DNA of 64,000 bases from Margaritifera margaritifera. Taxonomy: Eukaryota; Mollusca; Bivalvia; Unionida; Margaritiferidae. Positions 36,000 to 51,823 of this stretch are shown here, one piece after another. The notes under the pieces are model-generated. The model had not been told where the DNA came from. It did no database searches and was given only the letters and a program-made list of their open reading frames with translations. Where the stretch lies: positions 3,069,001 through 3,133,000 of the forward strand of contig JAQPZY010001555.1 in the NCBI GenBank assembly GCA_029931535.1, read 5' to 3'. The stretch's first letter is position 1, and every line of letters starts with the position of its first letter. The translations under genes and the position numbers were made by a program.

Positions 36000-37700
36000 T
36001 CATGATCAGTCCTAAACAAATATAAACTTGGTCTTAACCCAAAATAATCTATAATTCCAAGTAGTTTCTTGCTGAACTGTGGTATCCCAAATACATTGTC
36101 CATTTGGAAATTGTTGGTATCAATGAATAGATGTTTTCCATCGAGTGGTCATAAAAGTCGTCTGTGTCAACAAAGATGCACACTTGATAAATGTCGGCTA
36201 AAAGTAGCCTAGTCCGATCATCGTATTTGTTTGGCAACTTGCAGTTGTAGAATTTTTTCCTTTGGGCACTTAGATCATTACAACACCGAGAAACCTTCCA
36301 AGATTGGATTATCGAGTTTAATCTGCTTGTGCTTTAGACCAATTAACACTTCTGCAGCAATGGGTTCCCTTGAAGCTAAAGTTGGATCATATGACGTTTT
36401 GCAAACTTGTTTTCATTTTACAGTTTTTACTGTTGTTCTCTGCTTCACGTTTTCCAACCACTTACTTATTCATCAATTTGAAAAAGTTCTCTTTGTCTCA
36501 CACTTGTATTGAGCTCGACTGATTATTTCAAACACGCTTGTTTATTGAACATAACTACTTTGCTGATTTTAGACTTATCTACAGGTATAACTTCAAGTTT
36601 ATGTAGTGGATGTCGCATCTTTTTTATTCTTTAAGGTAGAGAATAATTTAGGTACCGTATGTTTTGTTGCATTCCTTTCTTCAATGGATTGTTAATTTTG
36701 AAAAACCGATATCACAGCTCTTCGATATTCGGTGATAGTTTTCCTGACCCACGAATGTAATCATTGAAATAGTTATGAAGATGTTTAGGAATATCCAAGT
36801 CCACTTCTTAAATGTTTTAACAAAGTATTTTCGATCCAATTCATTTGTATATACTTCGCTTTCATTAAGGTTTCACAGGCATGTATTGACGCATTGCCCA
36901 ATCATATTCAATTGTTAGGACATGGTGGATGATAAAGGATTTTGGTACTGACTCAACGTAATTTTTATCATCTGCATATTATTCATCTGATATTGTGTAT
37001 CTTTGTGGTATCACGCCAATACCACCTCCGATACACGACCCAATCATCCAAAACATTTCATATTGCGTTTAAAGTTTACGTTCTACACAAGATATCTTTA
37101 AAATTGCATCATAAGCATGTGCACTGTAATAATGTGCTGGGTCAAGCTTATAATGTGTCGTGCAAACTTTTCTAAACTCCTCAAACATGTCATAGAGCAT
37201 TGATGTTTCTGTCTTGATATAACAGTTGTCGAGATCTCCTAACGTTCTTAAATTGAAGTTACTCATGACATTCTGTACACAGTTGTAGTCATCATCTGAG
37301 ATGTCAGAATTAAAAAGAGTTGAGTGAAAGTTTTCTTTCAATGGTAGTGTTTCTTCAAACTTTTAAAAACTGTCCATGAATTCGTAGAGGTAAATGTCTT
37401 TCCTCAAATATTTAAGTTGCAGCTATACAAAGTGCTTCATGGTTTAAAGAGACTTTTCATCGTTTCATGTTGTTTGCACTGTTAAAGACCTTTACGTGTG
37501 ACACGATAACTGTAAAAGAATCTGACGGTTATTTGTACAGTTATTTCTTTCAGGAACCTATCTACTACGAAGTCTTTGCTATATGAAATAGATTTTACGT
37601 CGTTGTTTGGTATGATCATAACCTCGCGATAAGGATCTCACCTCAACAACTCATTGATGAACAAATAGCTGCCATAACCATACAAAATTTGAATGAAAAA
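36000..37700 (-). pseudogene. Polinton-type DNA polymerase B remnant
   Basis: The minus strand carries a decayed family-B, protein-primed type polymerase of the Polinton/Maverick (DNA_pol_B_2) kind. From upstream to downstream it reads: IIPNNDVKSISYSKDFVVDRF near 37620-37560; YLYEFMDSF near 37400-37370; the clean 90-residue frame 37069-37341 with FNSDISDDDYN, YIKTETSMLYDMFEEF and HYKLDPAHYY; SCIGGGIGVIPQRY near 37020; and LDIPKHLHNYFND near 36800. It ends with a palm/C-terminal part near 36300-36060 (REPIAAEVLIGLKHKQI, then DDRTRLLLADIYQVC and FVDTDDFY). The expected DTD catalytic motif lies in the damaged RLLLADIYQ stretch and appears lost. Frames shift repeatedly, so it is non-functional. 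Such polymerases replicate these elements. Confidence 0.7.
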
Positions 37701-37719
37701 GGTGGTGAATTTTGAATGC

Positions 37720-42610
<4,891 letters not shown>

Positions 42611-42619
42611 AGAATCAGG

Positions 42620-43020
42620 AATTACAGCTACAGCTATTGCTTTTTCTATAGTTAATACAGTGAAAAGTATCATTTTTCCTAATGTTGGTCTTCCACCATC
42701 TACTCCTATTCCTATCAAATCATTTTGGTGAATATAACTAAAATTGGCTTGAAAAAAATAGTCGAGTTATTTCTTTGCTTACGCCAAGTAAAGCAGCAAC
42801 AGCATTGCCTGGCATAATTGGTGGTGTGATAAATTGGAGTACTGGCTAAAATGTTTCTTTTATTGCTGAACACGTCATATCACTTACCTGGACATTAACA
42901 ATTTTTTTATTTGCATTTTTGTTCAATGATTTAAACAAGTATCTAGCAGAGGTCCGTAAACTATTTCAAAAAGTAACTATTGCAGCTCATGCAAATATTA
43001 TTGTCAATATTGATTGTTAA
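42620..43020 (+). pseudogene. Small membrane proteins A (3' end) and B, AT-rich copy
   Basis: The plus strand reads ITATAIAFSIVNTVKSIIF, a hydrophobic tail equivalent to the end of protein A at 51.5 kb. It then reads a Pro-rich lead (LPPSTPIPIKSF) after a TAATG at 42680-42684. From 42763 there is protein B: KAATALPGIIGGVINW, FIAEHVISLTWTLTIFLFAF, ending at stop 43018-43020. The block Lys-Ala-Ala-x-(A/P)-(L/P)-Pro-Gly-Ile-Ile-Gly followed by a Trp-containing membrane segment matches protein B of the GC-balanced element. Internal stops (for example after WSTG) show decay. I recall similar ORFs from invertebrate virus-like elements; function unknown, presumably membrane-associated. Confidence 0.6.
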
Positions 43021-43194
43021 TTTCACCACAGTAATTATTTATGTGTTTCTAAATTGTCACGTGTCCTTCGAACGTCCGAGAATTTGACAGCACTGGCAGA
43101 CGTGACAGTAGAAATATTGTCAATATTATCCTTCTTCCTTACACATTTTCTTTCCACCTTGTCTTCCTTTATATTCTATAAACTTTCTTGTCAT

Positions 43195-43500
43195 ATTGTT
43201 ACAGACGGTTTATTAGCCTCTGGAATATCGCTCTTTGTTATCCCGACAATGATGTTAGGGTTTATTAACAGTTTAAATGAGTCATTAGATGTCTATACAT
43301 TTTTGTTATATCCAATGATACTGACTATTTTCATGGTCATGTCGCTTGGTAATAGAAAGATACCATCACCACCGGCATAATACAATATTACTTTTGAGTC
43401 TGTATTATACTGTTGAAAGTTTACCATTATATTATGATCTCTGTCCTGACCTTGCTGTCCTAAAATCAATAGCTCGGTAGCTCCATTCGCTTCCTAACAG
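43195..43500 (-). pseudogene. Gene X, AT-rich copy
   Basis: The minus strand reads LLILGQQGQDRDHNIMVNF, then YYAGGDGIFLLPSDMTMK (about 43385-43330), then LLINPNIIVGITKSDIPEA. The core Tyr-x-x-Gly-Gly-x-x-(x)-Phe-(L/M)-(L/I)-Pro-(S/T)-Asp matches YVVGGELFMIPTDKELK in the 52.1-kb frame, and the position relative to genes B and Y is the same. There is a stop in the middle and frame changes upstream. Family unknown; a virion or accessory protein is plausible from context only. Confidence 0.5.
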
Positions 43501-43509
43501 TGTCTGATA

Positions 43510-44340
43510 CTGTCGAAACAGAGTTTGTAATATATATTCTATTTTGTACCTGTGCACCCAAAACACAGATTTTCTATGATCGAAGAATCTGATTCAGTCT
43601 ATTCCTTCCCTCATATGTTAATCCATCGCTATCTTGCTGAAAGAAGTATGTCCAGCCAGCAGGTTTATCTATGTCTGTTATATAATTCATTTCATCATCA
43701 GCTGACACTGTTCTCTAATATCCAACACATCTACTCCATAATTATACTTATGGTCTGTCAGCATCAAGTGTAGGCTCCCTGAAACCTAGGTTCATAGTTT
43801 TAACTTCTGGCCCATGATCGATCGAGGTTTTTTTTTTTTTTTTTTTTTTGTGTTCGTTTTGTTTTTCCATTTAGGCATCTCCAGTCATGCTGATTTAGAA
43901 TTGTAAACGTGATACAGATCAAATTCAGTTTCTTCATAACAATAGTCTATTGTCATTTGATTTAAATGCATCGTCATCATGTAAAGGTATGTTTTATTCG
44001 TATATAGCAGTTTTGGATCCGAAAATAAAAATGAAATGTGTATGCAATTATGTCTAATTCTGGTAGGTATTTTTGTACTAAATGCAAAATGAAAATCCGG
44101 CAAATGGCTGTTGCCATCCACAATGCCCCGTTTACCTGATTCTGCCAACATTTCATGTCATACTGTGATTTGAAACTTTTCATCGAGGAATTCAAACGTG
44201 TTTAATAGTATGTATCTACTACAATATTTTCAGTGTAGTATATTTTTATCTCATTAAATAGTTTTGTAATGTCATGGTTTACTGTAAAATTAAACTGAGT
44301 TGCAGGACAAGGGTAAGGTGCTGAATTTGTTATTTTCTAA
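43510..44340 (-). pseudogene. Gene Y, AT-rich copy
   Basis: The minus strand reads, in order: PATQFNFTVNHDITKLFNEI (about 44320-44260); YDMKCWQNQVNGALWMATAI (about 44165-44100); and, after a degraded middle with a T run on the plus strand (43829-43850), YFFQQDSDGLTYEGRNRLNQ (about 43660-43590) and ICVLGAQVQN. Gene Y of the GC-balanced element has FWQNQVNFAVW and YFMLDTSQGFIQAGVERLN at matching positions, so they are the same gene. Several stops and frameshifts are present. No cellular homologue is recognised. Confidence 0.6.
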
Positions 44341-44344
44341 TTTT

Positions 44345-45590
44345 TAGTTATTTTTTTAATATCTAGAGAATATCGCGAAGTGATAGCGCATGAGAAAGAT
44401 AGGTTATTACTTCTGGACGAGAGTCCTTTAATGTTTCACTGGGACCTACAAAAGAAGCACAGTTTCTGCCTCTGTGAATACAGTTAAGTTCATTTATCTA
44501 GTAAAAAGTGCAAAATTTTGCTTACCCATTATTAAAATTTAAGAAAATGTTATGACAGTGACTTTTCTTCTGCAAATACAAATATTTATATTTTAATTTT
44601 TTTTTTTTTTTTACATTTTCGTGTATTTCTTTGTTGACTTAATTTCTTTATAATCGTTTCATTTCCCTCATTATAATATCAGCTTGACCTAGTTTCCTTT
44701 ACATAATCTTAGCAGCTCTGGTATTTTGTATTATCTCTATTTTATCTATCAGTTGATTGCATTTTTTAAATTAAAAACAACTAATTATTGTGCTTTGCAC
44801 ACATGAATTCTGCGTGATAGTACCACTTATTAATGCAGTTTAATTTGTATATCTACAAGCTGTAAAAGGTGTATGGGTTTTTCCTGATGACGAGATAGTA
44901 TAAAACCTCTTCCAATGTAAACTGGTTTGGATTAATTTCGAGGTTATATGTTTGTTTGTTGTTGTTTGTTTGTTTTTCTTAATGTGTGTGTGTGTGTGTG
45001 TGGGGGGGAGAGTTTGATGGAAGGTTTTATGAATAGTTAATTGAGTATTTGTGGAAATCGCTGCCTATACCTTCTTTGTATAAAATTGGAAAGAAATTTA
45101 AATGTTCTTATGATTGCATTAACCTCTATTTGATTTTCATTAACTTATATTATGTTCAAGATCTCGTATACTAGGTTGTTTGTTCTTTACACTGCACTTC
45201 TTTTTCAGTCTTTTGGAAATGTAGTAAAAAGTCAACTATATATTTTTGAATGTATTCTCTTCACCTTTTTCACACGATGTCATCTATTACCCAGCTAGGA
45301 CATTGTCGATATTCTAGTCGTCTTACCAAGTTTTTCATGTGTACTATTTTATTGTTTAAATGTCATGTTTATGGATATACTTTCTTTCTGCAAATTTATA
45401 TCCAGTACAAATTCGCATGCTGTGTATGTCTTAGCTTTATTTTTATATGAGCTGTTACCTCTTAGAAACTTTGACACTTCTATTTATACACTCTTCTTCC
45501 TTTATCTACAAAGGAGAGATCCACATTTGGAGGAGAGGAGTGTCTTTGACACGTCATTGGTTTAGTGTCATAATAGTTTCAGCAGGTTAC
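44345..45590. other. AT-rich non-coding or unreadable remnant
   Basis: A minus-strand scrap near 44450 reads CASFVGPSETLKDSRPEVITY and could be another worn ORF. Plus-strand frames at 45250-45565 are short and featureless. A (GT)n run lies at 44986-45001. Confidence 0.4.
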
Positions 45591-45599
45591 CAACTCTAA

Positions 45600-46330
45600 A
45601 ACCATTCTTACTGTACTATATGTTTCACTAGTACACACTTTTAACCGCTCATTCGTTTGGTTTTCAAAACCTTTTCAACTTTGTATAAGTCATCTCATTT
45701 GTGGCAAACTTCCGAATCGCCTAAAATTACGTGACTGATATTAAACATTTGTTAGTACTATTGGAAGATAGCCCTCGGTAAAAAGTGTTTTCTTTCACTA
45801 ATGTTAAACTTAGGAGTTCCAAACGTATCAGTTATTACGTAACTGAAGGGATATATCCGTACGTTTGATGCTTTCTTCCTTGTTTGCTTCAACTGGTGTC
45901 AATGGATGTGTGTTATGAGTTGTTTCCCTCGATTAGCTTTGGTAAGACATCATCCCATTCTCTGGTGTCTTATGTGTGTAAAATACCTAAACAGTCTTAT
46001 CTTCAGAATTATGATAAACATTTTCACTGCAGATGCCTTTCTAACCGTGTAAGCTGAAAAGTATTCGATGTTTCCCTTTTCCAGCAAATCCCTAACTTTT
46101 TTTGTGGCATAAGATTTTTTCTCCTCAAACTGTTTTTATTTTTTTAGAATCTAACTTTCTGAAGAGTTCTCTGAAAGCATCGTGTATGTCATTTCTTTGT
46201 TTTAAATTTCTCAGGACAGGCGTACTTCGAAAAAATATTCATCACTGGCAACATGTATTTGTATCCATTTCTTTTCTTCATATGTTTGGATGTCCTCACT
46301 GTCTGAATGCCAGAGATTATTCACGTGAGT
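45600..46330 (-). pseudogene. Retroviral-type integrase remnant (Polinton-like)
   Basis: Readable minus-strand blocks in order are: HDAFRELFRKLDSKKIKTV (about 46190-46130); NIEYFSAYTVRKASAV then RLFRYFTHIRHQRM (about 46065-45945), the region around the third catalytic acidic residue and following helix in DDE integrases, here with the acidic residue apparently replaced (KASAVKMF); HPLTPVEANKE (about 45910); and FTEGYLPIVLTN (about 45780), typical of the C-terminal fold. The DDE core's first two acids are not readable. Integrases of this type insert Polinton-like elements. Three frames are used, so it is dead. Confidence 0.6.
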
Positions 46331-46719
46331 AACATAGACCTTTCTTTCCTAGAAATCTTTTTCTCGCTTACTTGTGTCATGTTTAGGTAGATTGTTCAGT
46401 TATCCACTCCTTTGATCCCGCGTATTTTATTTTCGTTTTGTTCGGTTTAATTTATTCATAAACTTGATTGATATTTGTGTTAGCAACTGAACTTTCAGGA
46501 TAATACTAAAGATATATTAAATTCTCTTCTTTGTCAGTCATTTAAAACACTATACGCTGAAACATTTACACTTGATAAATTGTCTTTAGGTGTTGTCAGC
46601 AAACCAGCAGAATGCCATCTATAGCATTACTTTTATTTTGAACAATGTACAACGTTTCTACAACCCTTTTAAACATATGTATGATGTAAACATTTTCCTA
46701 TCATATGGTTAAATCTAAA

Positions 46720-47218
46720 ACAGCTACTTCATATTCCGAATCCAAATGTGCTGCTTTAAATTTAATTTTAATATTCATTAAATTATAAATCTTTGGGTCT
46801 AATCGTTGTATATTAACGTTTTAAAAGTTACCATATCTTCATATTGTACTAAAAATATAGACGAATAAAAATTTATTGATTTCACCACATCAAATACGTC
46901 ATTTATTCCACCATCATACTGCACTATTGTAATCATATCGTAATCTGGATTTCTGCTGCTTGTTTCCGTGTTAGCGTCTTTTGTAAACATTACAGAATAT
47001 CTTTATGATGTTTGAAATAGGCAAAATAAAAGATTTGTTTTCCCTTGTATGTTATTTTGTAATATATGTAACTCTGACCTCACCTTTAACCCATACAAGT
47101 TTGTAAACACATATACGTTATCTCCTATTGCCGAAATTGTTGTTATAATGTTACACTCACTAAATGTTTTTATCAGCTCTCTAAAACTGTTGAGATTTAT
47201 TATGTTGAACAGAGACAT
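46720..47218 (-). pseudogene. Unidentified ORF remnants
   Basis: Two open pieces (47003-47218, 71 codons; 46799-46990, 63 codons) are followed by IKFKAAHLDSEYEVAVLDLTI near 46770-46710. They lie in one orientation and may be one gene. Composition is less skewed than chance frames around it, and the strand matches the integrase and genes X/Y. No family recognised. Confidence 0.3.
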
Positions 47219-47619
47219 TTCAATTTATTTTGTGTTCGCTTTGCTAGCTCAGCAGCATTCCCATTTGCTAATTGCCTTCATATCCTGTGCATATCTAAGT
47301 ATAATACAGCACTAGAATATTCTACAGTCTAGGGATCTGAGGCAATGTTTGTTTATAAAACAAACAGTTGTTCTGCATATAAATGTGTAGGAGACCACCA
47401 GTGTATACAATGGTCAAAGAAGCTGAAGGTATTTAGGGGTTGAAAAAAGTATGAGTGGCCCTTGTATAGGGGTCAGAGATTTAAAATTGGAAGAAAATGA
47501 TTTGCCAATTTATCCCGCACCACCCCCACCACCCCCAAGCCAAATTGTTTTTGCTGGGTGGTCGACGAAGACCCTACACGACGTCTGATCGGCTGCGCGT
47601 TGGGGTAAATTTTTATTAG

Positions 47620-47870
47620 AAAAGTATGTTGTGCTTTGTGTACTGGAAGAATGAGGACCCACAGTATGTGGGAGTGGCTGTTAGTGGGAAGGACAGAGAT
47701 GAGAAACGTCATATGTCAAGAAATACCGCAAGGTACACCAGCAAAGGGTAAGAAAGGAGCATGCGCCACGGGTGCAGTGCCGTTCATATTGACAATGGAC
47801 ACGCACAGAGACGCATCTGTATCATGAGTGAGGCAACAATAAGGCAAAGTACCAGATGCGGCGCAAGAAA
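47620..47870 (+). pseudogene. Coding-like fragment at the left of the virus-like element
   Basis: One plus-strand frame reads YWKNEDPQYVGVAVSGKDRD, then continues through an Arg/Ser/Thr-rich stretch and, after a stop, NGHAQRRICIMSEATIRQ. It precedes the helicase gene in the same orientation and could be its N-terminal region. I cannot name a domain. Confidence 0.35.
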
Positions 47871-47941
47871 TAAAAGACCAGGTTGAAGTTTAAGCGGGTG
47901 ATAACCGGACTGCTTATCAAAGTGCGATAGGGGCGACAAAA

Positions 47942-47943
<2 letters not shown>

Positions 47944-47998
<55 letters not shown>
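47944..47998. repeat. (TG)n microsatellite
   Basis: About 27 TG units lie between the fragment at 47.6-47.9 kb and the helicase-region ORF. Confidence 0.95.
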
Positions 47999-48002
<4 letters not shown>

Positions 48003-48059
48003 AATCTGTGAGGGTATATACCTGATTCTATTAGACAGGCATAATAGATTGCACAGCAG

Positions 48060-50050
48060 CAAAAATATATCAAGCTCAACGGGCGTATAGCGCGCGAGGA
48101 ATATGAAGCAATAGCGTGGGTCCTACCCCCTACCCAAGGAGTAGCTTAGCACTGCAGATGCATGGGCTACGGCTCGACCGCCTGAAAGAGGCAGAACGGT
48201 CAGCAAAGGAAGTGGGGTCAGAATCTGCCCACCTCAGCGCCATTGATTCAGAGACCTATCTCCCATTTGATCTCGACCCGACAGTTGCGTATCCCGTGCC
48301 TATTCCCAGAATCTTAGACCGGGACTGGCACCGCAGCTTTCGCGAGTCTAAATATGAATTCGAGGCTGACGGGGCGGTGCATGTGTACAGTACGTATCGC
48401 GTCGAAGATGACGATCAATCACTGCTCGGGGATATTAACCTTTCTGAAGACTACATTGTGCGGAGCGAGCGTTTGATTCTGGACAGCCTGATGAACGACG
48501 CGCGCTAGGTCACCATCCTCGCGCCCCTCCTCGCGAATAAAGAATACTATATTCGCGTTAAGTTTATCTCCCAACGCTGGGACGGTGATGAGGGTGCCGT
48601 AACGAAAATGTTTGACCCATTGGATGACTGACAGTCGCAATACGCGTACCTCCAGGCATCCATGCTAGGAGATGTGGAAATTCTCATTAGCATGCTGCAA
48701 AAATTCCCTACTGAGACTCCATTTGCGTAAAGGCCGAGCATTTGGCCAGGCTGGAAAGCCGTCAAAGCCTTATACGCGGAGTAGCCCTTATGCTTCGACT
48801 GCGCAGCACTCGAATGAGAGGTTATTGACGTTAATAGTCCAGCCGTTTGCTGCAGCTGGGGCAGTGGCGGATCAAGGAGAAGCTCCAGTCTCTCAACGAC
48901 AACGCCACCTACATGCATAAACCTGTACACTGGGTCAGCCAGACCGAAGTGCCGGTTTTGACAGTCCCCAGTGTCAACGACCCACGGGCGACTCATCGCC
49001 TTTCCTACTTCAACGGTGGTAGAGGCTCGCGAAAGACCGCACGAGCGAATGCCTTCTTTCGCGGCTGAAACCCACTGGTCCTCACCCTTGCTAAAGAGAT
49101 GCGTGCCCGAGACCCCGAAGCACAAACATATCATAGTTTTCTCTAATGGAGTGGCCAAAATGAGTTGATACCAGAACGCATAGGGCAACAATTCATTCCG
49201 CTGACAAGGCCCTTAAATTCTAAAAAAGAAGGATGCGCCTTAAATCTGCTAAGGTCCAGTGCAGCAAATCGGCATGGTCCTTCCGGCTTGTCGCGGCTGG
49301 CGCTTCTTTGAGAAACAGTGGAGCCTTGCTGACACGCTTCTAGTTACCTGCATAGCAGTGCAGGACAAGGTCCAAAATCTTTCTTCAAGCGCCATAAAAA
49401 GCACTTCCCAGACACGCCGGGTCCACTCCTGTATCATTTCAAGGACAACCGACGCCAAAATATCCAAGTCACAATTCCCGGGACGAATGAACAGCAGGGT
49501 CTTGTGCTGAGCGACAACGTGACTATGACCATTGCAGCCGCTGAACAGGCAATAACGGGCCCAAATTGGCGCCTTGGCTACGCCATCCCCGTGCACAGCT
49601 CGCAGGGGCTTACCATTGAAAACCTTAGCAAGGTATGGGTTGTCGACGGCCACATTCGATGGTTTAATCTGTTCTATTTGGCAGTATCCTGTGTGGAGTA
49701 ACTGTCTCAACTTTACTGTACTGTTGCGCCACAAGCTGTGGGGGCCGAAGTTTAACATGTGCCTACTGAGCAGAAAATCCATTAGGCTATTCAGAAGAAG
49801 CTTGTTGTATACAAAGAGCAAAAAAAGGCCCGTTGTCATGTTGTAGCCTGTGCAGACCTGCTCAAGGTCGACAACGTGTTCCGACCAAAGCAAGAGCAAA
49901 GCAACCACTGTGCCGCCTTCAACACCGAAATGCTTACGATCAAAAAGATATAGCCGTTTAGTGTAGACCGCGTGGAAAACGCCCAGAGACACGTGAAGAG
50001 CAATGTGAGGTGGCCTTTTTGAAGTGTAGCCGCAAAAGAGGGTTTGTGAC
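48060..50050 (+). pseudogene. Superfamily-1-type helicase fused to an HNH endonuclease, decayed
   Basis: The N-terminal part is a 130-residue open frame (48116-48508) of unknown fold, followed by readable pieces to 48.8 kb (LANKEYYIRVKF, YAYLQASMLGDVEILISML). A Walker A loop GGRGSRKT lies at 49015-49038; its penultimate Gly is now Arg. Motif V/VI sequence GYAIPVHSSQGLT and YLAVSCV lies at 49570-49701, with the motif VI Arg apparently replaced by Cys. The middle, where Walker B should be, seems deleted near 49210-49250. After one frame change comes an HNH-type nuclease: CAAF (one zinc Cys lost), FSVDRVENAQRHVKSNV and a KCSRKRG tail (49900-50045). The Pif1/RecD-like order plus HNH suggests a replication-initiation or processing enzyme. 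At least five stops or frameshifts inactivate it. Confidence 0.65.
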
Positions 50051-50099
50051 GCTTCGTCCCGCAGTGCAAGCGCAGAAAGTTAGTGGTTTCGGCCTCAAC

Positions 50100-50898
50100 G
50101 GTGACGCGTATAATGACTAAACACCCGGTCCGGTGGATGTTGTGTGTCAGGAGACACGTACAAACGCGCGCTTAGGCCCTGCACAGTTAGTGCTAACGCG
50201 ATAATAAAGTACAATAGAACTGGTCTTAGCAACCGAAAGCTCTTTCCTGAAGATCTTTTTGGACTACACAGAGTCGGTGGCACTACGTTGTCCTCCCTCC
50301 GCGTCAGCTCACTGTTTAGTGCCGCCACGACGACAGGCAACTATCGAACAGACTCAGTGCTACGCTTTGCAGTCTCACTCTCCGTGGTCTAGCTGAAAAA
50401 ATCATGCACTGTGGACACCAGCTTCGCCCCGCCGCACCTGCACCTTGTGCTTGGCCAAGATTTGAGACACATAACCCATAAACACCTGGCTGGGGGCCAC
50501 CTGCAGCAGCTCGGGTCACTTTAGCGGCCCCCGCATTTAGATAAGTGCAAAAGCGTCGGCAACTTTGGAAGCCTCCGTTGTGACCAAGGGCTCGGCCTCA
50601 TAACGGTTGGTGACATCAACTACAGTCAGCGCATACTTGTACGTGTATTGCCCAACCTTGTCGTGCAGCAGAAACAAGAGATTGGCCTTGTGCACCTCCT
50701 CAGGGGTTGTAACATCAAACCACGGTCCAGAATTTTAGGGTAGGTAAATCTGGCACAAGGCCTAAATTTTTAGTCATTCACTGGAAACATCTTGTGAGAC
50801 TTTGGCGGCTTCTGCCAGTTTTTGATAGCTGCCACTCTCTTCTAGTAACCTAGCGGGCCTTTCTTTAAAAATCGCTCATAGGTGCTTGAACAAAACAT
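50100..50898 (-). pseudogene. Retroviral-type (rve) integrase, decayed
   Basis: From an ATG at 50898-50896 the minus strand reads a basic lead (YERFLKKGPLG, then SGSYQKLAEAAKVSQDVSS). The core follows: TPEEVHKANLLFLLHDKVG; YALTVVDVTNRYEAEPL (first catalytic Asp, about 50623-50586); ADAFALI; LLQVAP (about 50516-50495), where the second Asp is now Ala; and ILAKHKVQVRRG. The tail has VVAALNSELTR and LLRPVLLYF through SPDTQHPPDRV near 50120. The order matches DDE integrases of Polinton-like elements. Loss of the second Asp plus several frameshifts make it inactive. It faces membrane gene A head to head. Confidence 0.68.
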
Positions 50899-51512
50899 GG
50901 CTGAAGTAGGCTTTGACTTTGAATTGACTTGCCGGGGGGACGAAGATGTGCAGGTTACTCACCTTGATCTGCTGGATAAAAGGCAGGAACTATATTTGCC
51001 AGCCCTTCCAAAACTGGCCAAAAAAAAAAAAGCAGGAGTTTGAAACCAGGCTAGAAACCCTCCGTAGAGACGAATTATTAATAGCTCAGAATGACCTTAA
51101 AACGAAACCAGTCTATGATGACGATACGGTTCAAAACGGCAAATCAATGCTCTGGAGGCTACAAATATGACTTGAGCATGAGCGCGGAGAAAAAGCTGTG
51201 TCATTCACCATTTCCTCACTGGAAAAGGCCCATAGACGTGCCAAAAACATATATGGCTTCAGAACGACCGCAATGACTTGTCAGCCGCGCGACAACACTA
51301 AAACGGACGAGAAACTCGATGGCCTTTCCCAGAATTATAAGGAAGGGTCTGGCAGTAAATTATCGCTATCAGGGAGGGTATCAGCCAAGTTATCCGCTAG
51401 TATACAATCATTGGCAAAAAGCTGCTATCCTTCTTTCGTGGGCATCACGATCGCCTCGATTCTCACCGCGCTCGGTTTTATCATAAGCACAATTATTCCC
51501 GCAGTCATATAA
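50897..51512 (+). pseudogene. Membrane protein A (coiled/basic, C-terminal anchor)
   Basis: The start ATG is 50897-50899. The product begins MAEVGFDFELT, then LDLLDKRQELYLPALPKLAK, then a Lys run. An 11-base A tract (51020-51030) now carries a frameshift into QEFETRLETLRRDELLIAQND. A second frameshift near 51165 leads to the open frame ending at 51512. The last 22 residues (GITIASILTALGFIISTIIP) form one strong membrane helix preceded by a Ser/Lys/Ala-rich stalk. Around 200 residues when intact. No enzyme motif; a tail-anchored virion or assembly protein is possible but inferred. Overlaps protein B by one base. Confidence 0.6.
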
Positions 51513-51817
51513 TGAGGCGGGGCGACACAACGCCATCTCCAGCCCCAACACCTAAACCAGGCCCTCACGGCGCAAAAGAATGGGTAAAAAAAGCACCTGA
51601 AGCAGCTGGCTGGAATGCTGAAAACGCTAGCCAAAAAAGCGGCAGCTCCGCCCGGAATAATAGGGTCAATTGTGTCACCTTGCTATGGACCGCTGGTCTT
51701 GCTATCGCCTGGCTGGCCGGAAATCTCCAGGTGCTTGTCATCACGATAGTTGTCGCTCTCACACGAGTAAACAACGCTAGGATAAACCAGGTTGCTACAA
51801 GCCCCAACGCATACTAA
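51512..51817 (+). CDS. Membrane protein B (Pro-rich lead, hydrophobic tail)
   Basis: A 101-codon open frame starts at ATG 51512, sharing its first A with the TAA stop of protein A (TAATG). Residues 1-22 are Pro-rich (SPAPTPKPGPHG), then AKEWVKK. The middle switches frame relative to the conserved version: the neighbouring frame at about 51618-51660 reads LAKKAAAPPGIIGSIVS, which matches KAATALPGIIGGV at 42.8 kb. The present ORF there reads SQKSGSSARNN instead. It returns to LLWTAGLAIAWLAGNLQVLV, one or two membrane spans. So it is open end to end but carries compensating frameshifts, and the product is probably altered. Confidence 0.5.
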   Translation: MRRGDTTPSPAPTPKPGPHGAKEWVKKAPEAAGWNAENASQKSGSSARNNRVNCVTLLWTAGLAIAWLAGNLQVLVITIVVALTRVNNARINQVATSPNAY

Positions 51818-51823
51818 CCAACT

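Noticed and set aside
43054..43380. 108-codon hydrophobic plus-strand frame
   Set aside because: It is antisense to gene X and the CxxC region; the minus strand carries the motifs shared with the 52-kb element.
49249..49992. 247-codon minus-strand frame, and a 214-codon frame at 48547-49191
   Set aside because: They are antisense shadows of the helicase-HNH gene, whose motifs lie on the plus strand; the antisense products show no domain.
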